From positions 1 to 6,039 of the forward strand of contig CALDSL010000080.1 in NCBI GenBank assembly GCA_937920255.1: a stretch of 6,039 nucleotides of DNA, read 5' to 3'. The stretch is from an uncultured Anaerolineaceae bacterium (GTDB lineage: Bacteria > Chloroflexota > Anaerolineae > Anaerolineales > Anaerolineaceae). The first letter of the stretch is position 1; every line of letters begins with the position of its first letter. The position numbers and the translations under genes are program-made. This document shows positions 1-6,039 of the stretch, in pieces. The notes beneath the pieces are model-generated. The model saw only the letters and a program-made list of their open reading frames with translations. It had not been told where the DNA came from and searched no databases.

Positions 1-2
1 CG

Positions 3-629
3 TGGCGCGAGGAGGTGGCGCGCAAGAAGCGCGCAGCCTACCGTGATTGGGACTATTGGGGCAAGCCGCTCTCTGGGTTTGGTGATCACCGGGCGCGGTT
101 GCTGGTGGTGGGGCTGGCGCCGGCCGCGCACGGCGGCAACCGCACCGGGCGCGTATTCACCGGCGATTCGTCCGGCGATTTTCTCTACGCCGCGCTGCAC
201 CGCTACGGCTTTGCCAACCAGCCGACCGCCGTGCACCGCGGCGATGGGCTGGCGCTGCGCGATGTGTATATCGCCGCGGTGGCTCGTTGCGCCCCGCCGG
301 ATAACAAGCCCCTGCCCGAGGAAATGCTCAACTGCCGCCCGTTTCTGCTGCGCGAGTTGGAACTGTTGGGGCAGATCCAGGGGATTGTCGTTTTGGGGCA
401 GATCGCATTTAACAATGTGCTTTCGATTTTCCGTGAAAAGGGTTACGCCCTGCCCAGGTTGGAATTTGGGCACGACCGGCTGTTCGAACTGGGGCAGGGA
501 CTGCCGTGGCTGCTGGCGTCGTACCACCCAAGCCGGCAAAATACCCAGACCGGCCGCCTGACGACGGAAATGTTCGACCGTGTCTGGGCGCGGGCGCGCC
601 AATTGCTGCCGGATACAACAATTGTATAG
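3..629 (+). CDS. Family 5 (UDGb-type) uracil-DNA glycosylase, 5' end cut by window edge
   Basis: Removes uracil, and in this family also other deaminated bases, from DNA as the first step of base excision repair; acts in the cytoplasm. The family motif GLAPAAHGGNRTGR lies at 111-152, followed by FTGDSSGDFL, and the second active-site motif HPSRQNTQTGRL begins at 525. Two cysteines, at 288 and 333 (C-X14-C), match the downstream pair of the family's 4Fe-4S ligands; the upstream pair should lie before the window. The reading frame is open to the left edge and reads WREEVARKKRAAYRDW, which resembles the conserved family N-terminus. The GTG at 15 is therefore an internal valine rather than the start, and about 20-25 residues are missing. 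It stops with TAG at 627. No T-run terminator follows it. Family assignment is firm from the motifs; exact substrate range is not. Confidence 0.9.
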   Translation, partial: WREEVARKKRAAYRDWDYWGKPLSGFGDHRARLLVVGLAPAAHGGNRTGRVFTGDSSGDFLYAALHRYGFANQPTAVHRGDGLALRDVYIAAVARCAPPDNKPLPEEMLNCRPFLLRELELLGQIQGIVVLGQIAFNNVLSIFREKGYALPRLEFGHDRLFELGQGLPWLLASYHPSRQNTQTGRLTTEMFDRVWARARQLLPDTTIV

Positions 630-633
630 GGAA

Positions 634-665
634 TGTATAATTTAGACGTTGCCCTTGTATAATTT
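634..665 (+). repeat. Tandem direct repeat, TGTATAATTT twice
   Basis: The 10-base word TGTATAATTT occurs at 634-643 and again at 656-665, exactly 22 bases (about two helical turns) apart, in the AT-rich spacer before the hydrolase pair. Each copy contains a consensus TATAAT. Neither TATAAT has a convincing -35 at 16-18 bases, so the copies could be spare -10 elements or binding sites on one face of the helix for a regulator. The repeat is seen; its role is inferred. Confidence 0.45.
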
Positions 666-677
666 TCCGTCTACAAT
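649..677 (+). promoter_or_regulatory. Candidate promoter of the hydrolase operon
   Basis: TTGCCC at 649-654 and TACAAT at 672-677 are separated by 17 bases, close to the housekeeping sigma consensus. A start near 683-685 would give a short leader ending in the GAGG ribosome binding site at 694-697. TATAAT at 636-641 and 658-663 are alternative -10 elements but lack a good -35. Confidence 0.45.
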
Positions 678-694
678 GGATGAAAATATTGTAG
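671..694. promoter_or_regulatory. Candidate operator dyad over the -10 of the hydrolase promoter
   Basis: CTACAAT (671-677) and ATTGTAG (688-694) are perfect 7-base inverted arms around a 10-base spacer. The left arm is the candidate -10 itself and the right arm touches the ribosome binding site of the next gene. This placement suits a repressor site or, less likely, a small mRNA hairpin. No regulator gene is visible in the window. Confidence 0.35.
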
Positions 695-706
695 AGGATC
701 GATGGG

Positions 707-1453
707 ATGAAACGCTGGCAGAAATGGGTTTTGGGAGTTGTGATCGTGCTCGGGCTGGCCATGGGGGCTTTTGTCATATGGGGTGGAACCCCGCTCGGGC
801 CGGCGCCGGAAGCGGAACAGGCAATGGCGGGTGACAGCCAGGTAACCGTCACTACCGGGCGCTGGTTGGTGTTTGAGCCGGTAGGCGGCCAGCCCACCAC
901 CGGCTTCATTCTATACCCGGGCGGCCGCGTGGACTACCGCTCGTATGCCCCGCAGGCGCGAGCCATTGCGGCGCAGGGCTACCTGGTGGTGATCCCGCGC
1001 ATGCCGCTCAACCTGGCGGTGATGAACCCGGGCGCGGCCGGCGAGATAATCGCCGCGTACCCCGGTATCCAGCACTGGGCGGTGGGCGGGCATTCGCTGG
1101 GTGGGTCGATGGCGGCCAATTTCGCCGCGTCGAACCCCGGCGCGGTACAGGGGCTGGTGCTGTGGGCGTCTTACCCGGCTGGCAGCGACGACCTCTCGGG
1201 GTCTGAACTGGTCGTGGCATCGATCTACGGCAGCGACGACGGCGTGGCCAGCCTGGAAGACGTGCGCTCGGCGGCGGCGCTGCTGCCCGCCGATACGCAG
1301 TGGGTGGAAGTGCAGGGCGGCAATCACGCCCAGTTCGGCTGGTACGGTCCGCAGGGCGGCGATAACCCGGCCGGGATCGACGCGCTGGCGCAGCAGGAAC
1401 AGTTGGTCGCCGCGACGGTGGACGTTTTAGAGAGAATCGAAGGTCAACAGTGA
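707..1453 (+). CDS. Membrane-anchored alpha/beta hydrolase, substrate unknown
   Basis: This 248-residue protein has a short basic start (MKRWQK), then a hydrophobic segment at about residues 7-25 that should act as a signal anchor and put the catalytic domain outside the membrane. The hydrolase fold follows: a strand and turn at YPGGRVD (70-76), the nucleophile elbow GHSLGG with Ser130, a probable acid Asp178 in YGSDDGVA, and His207 in GGNHAQFGWYG. This triad spacing fits the compact Abhydrolase_5-type (dienelactone-hydrolase-like) group. The ATG is preceded by GAGG at 694-697 with a 9-base gap, which supports this start. Its TGA overlaps the GTG start of the next hydrolase by four bases, so the two are almost surely cotranscribed and translationally coupled. 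Esterase or peptidase activity is possible; the sequence does not decide the substrate. Confidence 0.85.
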   Translation: MKRWQKWVLGVVIVLGLAMGAFVIWGGTPLGPAPEAEQAMAGDSQVTVTTGRWLVFEPVGGQPTTGFILYPGGRVDYRSYAPQARAIAAQGYLVVIPRMPLNLAVMNPGAAGEIIAAYPGIQHWAVGGHSLGGSMAANFAASNPGAVQGLVLWASYPAGSDDLSGSELVVASIYGSDDGVASLEDVRSAAALLPADTQWVEVQGGNHAQFGWYGPQGGDNPAGIDALAQQEQLVAATVDVLERIEGQQ

Positions 1454-2421
1454 AAACCTTTTTTAAATTTGTCGGTATCTTTTTACTGGTTGTTATTGTT
1501 ATCCTGCTGCTCGTCCCGCTGGTGTTTCCCTTCCCACAACTGAGCGGCGTGGTCGACCCGCGGGAATTGGGCGACGCGGACAGCCAGTTTGTGGAAGTGG
1601 ACGGCGTGACGCTGCATTACAAGCGCTACGGCAGCGGCGAGCCAGTGATGGTTTTGCTGCACGGCTTTGCTTCCAGCACGTTTTCCTTCCGCGGCATCGT
1701 CGAGCCGCTGAGTCAGATCGGCACGGTAATCGTGTTCGACCGGCCCGGGCAGGGTCTGACCGAGCGCCCGATCTACGGAGAGTGGCAGGGCGATAACCCC
1801 TACAGCCTGGATACGCAGCCAAAGCTTGTGATGGGCCTGATGGACGCCCTGGGCGTGGATGAGGCCATTCTGATCGGCCACTCCGCCGGGGGTGGGGTGG
1901 CGACGCTGGCCGCGCTGGAGTATCCTGGCCGTGTGGAAGGGCTGGTGCTGATTGACGCCGCGATCTACCGCGGCGGGCCGGAATACCCGGGCTGGGTGCA
2001 GCGGCTGCTGTTTACCCCGCAGGCGAGCTGGTACGGCCCATTGCTGCTGCGAAACTTCGCCACGCAGGGCCTCGATCTGCTCAACCGCGCCTGGCATGAC
2101 CCCAGCCGCATCCCGCCGGATGCAATTGCGGGATACACGGTGGCGCTGCGCGCCAAGGACTGGGACCGTGGCCTGTTTGAATTAAGCCGCGCGCCGCGCG
2201 AGGCGCAGGTTGGGCCGCGCCTGTCCGAGATCGACATGCCCGTGCTGGTGGTCACCGGCGACGATGATCGCATCGTGCCAACTGAGGAGAGCCTGCGTCT
2301 GGCGCAGGATATCGCCGGCGCGCAGGTGGAAGTGCTGCAAGCTTGCGGGCACGTGCCGCACGAGGAATGCGAAGATCAGTTTTTGGATGTGACGCTGTCA
2401 TTCTTGCGCGGGTTTGAGTAA
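1450..2421 (+). CDS. Membrane-anchored alpha/beta hydrolase (esterase/lipase-like)
   Basis: This 323-residue protein starts with a single membrane helix (about residues 4-26) followed by a full alpha/beta hydrolase domain. Visible elements are the oxyanion-hole HGF (71-73), DRPGQG (97-102), the nucleophile elbow GHSAGG with Ser145, a cap region at about 172-255, Asp273 in GDDDRIVP, and His301 in CGHVPHEE. The catalytic triad Ser145-Asp273-His301 is intact. The start is GTG at 1450, inside the end of the previous gene (GTGA overlap), with GAAGG at 1439-1443 six bases upstream. It differs from its upstream partner in size and in having a cap, so the two are distant relatives rather than a recent duplication. 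It is followed at once by a strong terminator. The family is wide (esterases, haloalkane dehalogenases, C-C hydrolases), so no substrate is assigned. Confidence 0.87.
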   Translation: MKTFFKFVGIFLLVVIVILLLVPLVFPFPQLSGVVDPRELGDADSQFVEVDGVTLHYKRYGSGEPVMVLLHGFASSTFSFRGIVEPLSQIGTVIVFDRPGQGLTERPIYGEWQGDNPYSLDTQPKLVMGLMDALGVDEAILIGHSAGGGVATLAALEYPGRVEGLVLIDAAIYRGGPEYPGWVQRLLFTPQASWYGPLLLRNFATQGLDLLNRAWHDPSRIPPDAIAGYTVALRAKDWDRGLFELSRAPREAQVGPRLSEIDMPVLVVTGDDDRIVPTEESLRLAQDIAGAQVEVLQACGHVPHEECEDQFLDVTLSFLRGFE

Positions 2422-2471
2422 AACAAAAAGACGGGCTTCCCTGTTTTTCAAGGCAGCCCGTCTTTTTGTTT
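2421..2471. terminator. Bidirectional intrinsic terminator between hydrolase operon and eno
   Basis: Arms 2421-2437 and 2455-2471 are perfect 17-base inverted complements: an A-rich run, then ACGGGCT, mirrored by AGCCCGT and a T-rich run. The stem can extend inward by about nine more pairs with two mismatches to a TTTTT loop. Read on plus it follows the hydrolase stop (TAA 2419-2421); read on minus it follows the eno stop. The A run on one side and the T run on the other make it work in both directions. Confidence 0.92.
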
Positions 2472-2484
2472 TTCGAAAGACGAA

Positions 2485-3819
<1,335 letters not shown>

Positions 3820-3829
3820 TCAATGAACA

Positions 3830-3845
3830 ATCGTGCATGCACGAT
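3830..3845. promoter_or_regulatory. Perfect 16-base palindrome upstream of eno
   Basis: ATCGTGCATGCACGAT is an exact palindrome, 44 bases before the eno start codon. It looks like the operator of a dimeric regulator such as LacI, GntR or TetR members bind. As RNA it would give only a 6-base stem with a CATG loop and no T run, so a terminator is less likely. The regulator is not in the window. Confidence 0.45.
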
Positions 3846-3893
3846 GTGTATTCTTCGGCGCGGTGGACTGCCTGGAGAAACCCCTCACGCTGA

Positions 3894-3899
3894 AGTATA
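3894..3899 (-). promoter_or_regulatory. Possible eno promoter -10
   Basis: On the minus strand TATACT lies about 108 bases before the eno start, which would put the start of transcription near 3887 and the 16-base palindrome inside the transcribed leader. No good -35 is seen 16-18 bases upstream. Readthrough from pyrG is an alternative, because no convincing terminator separates the two genes. Confidence 0.25.
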
Positions 3900-3928
3900 C
3901 ACCGGTTTTAATTTTCGGCGGTACGGCT

Positions 3929-5700
<1,772 letters not shown>

Positions 5701-5731
5701 GGATACCTTTGTTGTTCCTTATCAGCGAGTT

Positions 5732-5740
5732 AGTTTACCA
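5732..5740 (-). promoter_or_regulatory. Candidate extended -10 promoter of pyrG
   Basis: On the minus strand TGG followed by TAAACT (5740-5732) forms an extended -10. The position 17 bases upstream reads CACAGT, a poor -35, and lies in one copy of the 13-base repeat. A start near 5725 would give a leader of about 170 bases containing the hairpin and the short ORF. Confidence 0.35.
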
Positions 5741-5748
5741 TAAAAGCG

Positions 5749-5825
5749 GAAAAAACTGTGGGAGATTTGCGCGAAAGGATTTTCATAGAAAATCCTTCCG
5801 TCTACACAGCGCGAAAAAACTGTGG
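5749..5825 (+). repeat. 13-base direct repeat at both divergent promoters
   Basis: GAAAAAACTGTGG occurs at 5749-5761 and 5813-5825, 64 bases apart and in the same orientation. The first copy covers the -35 zone of the pyrG promoter, and the second runs straight into the TATAAA of the 6S-like RNA promoter. The copies flank the inverted repeat at 5775-5797 almost evenly. They may be sites for one regulator, or the remains of a promoter duplication. Confidence 0.5.
5775..5797. repeat. Perfect inverted repeat between divergent promoters
   Basis: AAGGATTTTC (5775-5784) and GAAAATCCTT (5788-5797) are perfect 10-base arms around ATA. It lies midway between the pyrG and 6S-like RNA promoters. No T run follows on either strand, so it is not a typical terminator; an operator for a dimeric DNA-binding protein is the simplest reading. 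Confidence 0.55.
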
Positions 5826-5831
5826 TATAAA
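5823..5831 (+). promoter_or_regulatory. Extended -10 promoter of the 6S-like RNA
   Basis: TGG followed by TATAAA (5823-5831) is an extended -10, placing the start of transcription near 5838. The 17-base-upstream hexamer TACACA is a weak -35. The TG lies in the end of the second 13-base repeat. Confidence 0.5.
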
Positions 5832-5837
5832 GAGGTC

Positions 5838-6017
5838 AACCCTGCTGTGTTCGTGATTGCCGCAAATCCGGTTTTGAGCCAACACCCTTAAAAGGAAACT
5901 CGAACTTACGGCAGTAACGCGATAGGCTTCGGCCAAGGCGGAATCTGGCGAGTAGAGTTTCTACCTGCGAAAGCAGGTTCAAAACTACGCGGCACACGGC
6001 ATGGTGGGGCTTTTTTT
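5838..6017 (+). ncRNA. ssrS: 6S RNA
   Basis: 6S RNA mimics an open promoter and binds housekeeping RNA polymerase, damping transcription in slow growth. The segment of about 180 bases, the usual length, folds by hand as the family does. The closing arm pairs TGCTGTGT (5843-5850) with ACACGGCA (5994-6001), GCCGC (5859-5863) with GCGGC (5989-5993) and GTTTTGA (5871-5877) with TCAAAAC (5979-5985). The central bubble has a free 5' side (5878-5893) and, on its 3' side, the small hairpin ACCTGC-GAAA-GCAGGT (5963-5978). The apical arm starts with GGAAACTC/GAGTTTCT (5894-5901/5955-5962) and ends in GGC-TTCG-GCC (5925-5934). TGTTCG and TGAGCC sit at nearly the same distances from the 5' end as in E. 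coli 6S RNA. A T7 run (6011-6017) after the closing stem gives the terminator. Ends are estimated from the promoter and T run. There is competition from a local fold (ATTGCCG with CGGCAGT), so the identification rests on architecture, not on an alignment. Confidence 0.78.
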
Positions 6018-6039
6018 ATCCGCAATACGAATGAAAAAA

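Noticed and set aside
613..627. Small inverted repeat ATACAA-CAA-TTGTAT at the end of the glycosylase gene
   Set aside because: Six AT-rich pairs with a 3-base loop and no T run are too weak to call a terminator; it lies in coding sequence.
649..834. Short plus-strand frame (61 codons) overlapping the hydrolase promoter
   Set aside because: It begins at a TTG within the proposed -35, has no ribosome site and overlaps the true hydrolase start in another frame.
3901..3928. Possible terminator after pyrG
   Set aside because: Only a 4-base ACCG/CGGT stem with a long loop can be drawn on the minus strand and no T run follows; not supported.
5838..6017. tmRNA, RNase P RNA or SRP RNA at the right end
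   Set aside because: No tRNA-like 3' end with GGTTCGA and CCA, no GAGGAAAGTCC RNase P core and no GGAAG-type SRP tetraloop domain; the 6S-like fold explains the segment better.

Overview
The window is about 6 kb of GC-rich bacterial chromosome that is mostly housekeeping in content. The family 5 uracil-DNA glycosylase with its Fe-S cysteines, the two membrane-anchored alpha/beta hydrolases, the variant enolase active-site loop and the pyrG/eno neighbourhood suggest a Chloroflexota-like (perhaps Anaerolineae) genome. This is inference from protein style, not proof. I see no transposase, integrase, CRISPR array, tRNA or rRNA.

Left half, plus strand. A family 5 uracil-DNA glycosylase runs in from the left edge, so its start is missing. 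A short AT-rich regulatory spacer (630-706) follows, with a plausible promoter, a dyad over the -10 and a tandem direct repeat. Two alpha/beta hydrolase genes come next, sharing four bases (GTGA). Each has one N-terminal membrane helix and a Ser-Asp-His triad, and they look like a translationally coupled pair of surface esterase/lipase-like enzymes of unknown substrate. A long perfect inverted repeat flanked by A and T runs (2421-2471) ends this unit and also serves the convergent gene.

Right half, minus strand. Transcription runs pyrG (CTP synthase) then eno (enolase), with a 142-base gap holding a perfect 16-base palindrome. Both enzymes are full length with intact catalytic residues. The pyrG start has a strong ribosome binding site. 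It lies behind a leader with a strong hairpin and a possible 48-codon upstream ORF whose stop overlaps the pyrG start (ATGA).

Right end, plus strand. About 5838-6017 is a structured RNA ending in T7, preceded by an extended -10. It folds by hand as 6S RNA does: closing stem, central bubble with a small hairpin on its 3' side, and a long apical arm. It is divergent from pyrG. The spacer between the two promoters holds a perfect 10-base-arm inverted repeat flanked by two copies of a 13-base direct repeat, so the 6S-like RNA and pyrG may share control. I did not find a clearly new system. The most interesting part is the pyrG/6S divergent control region and the pyrG leader.
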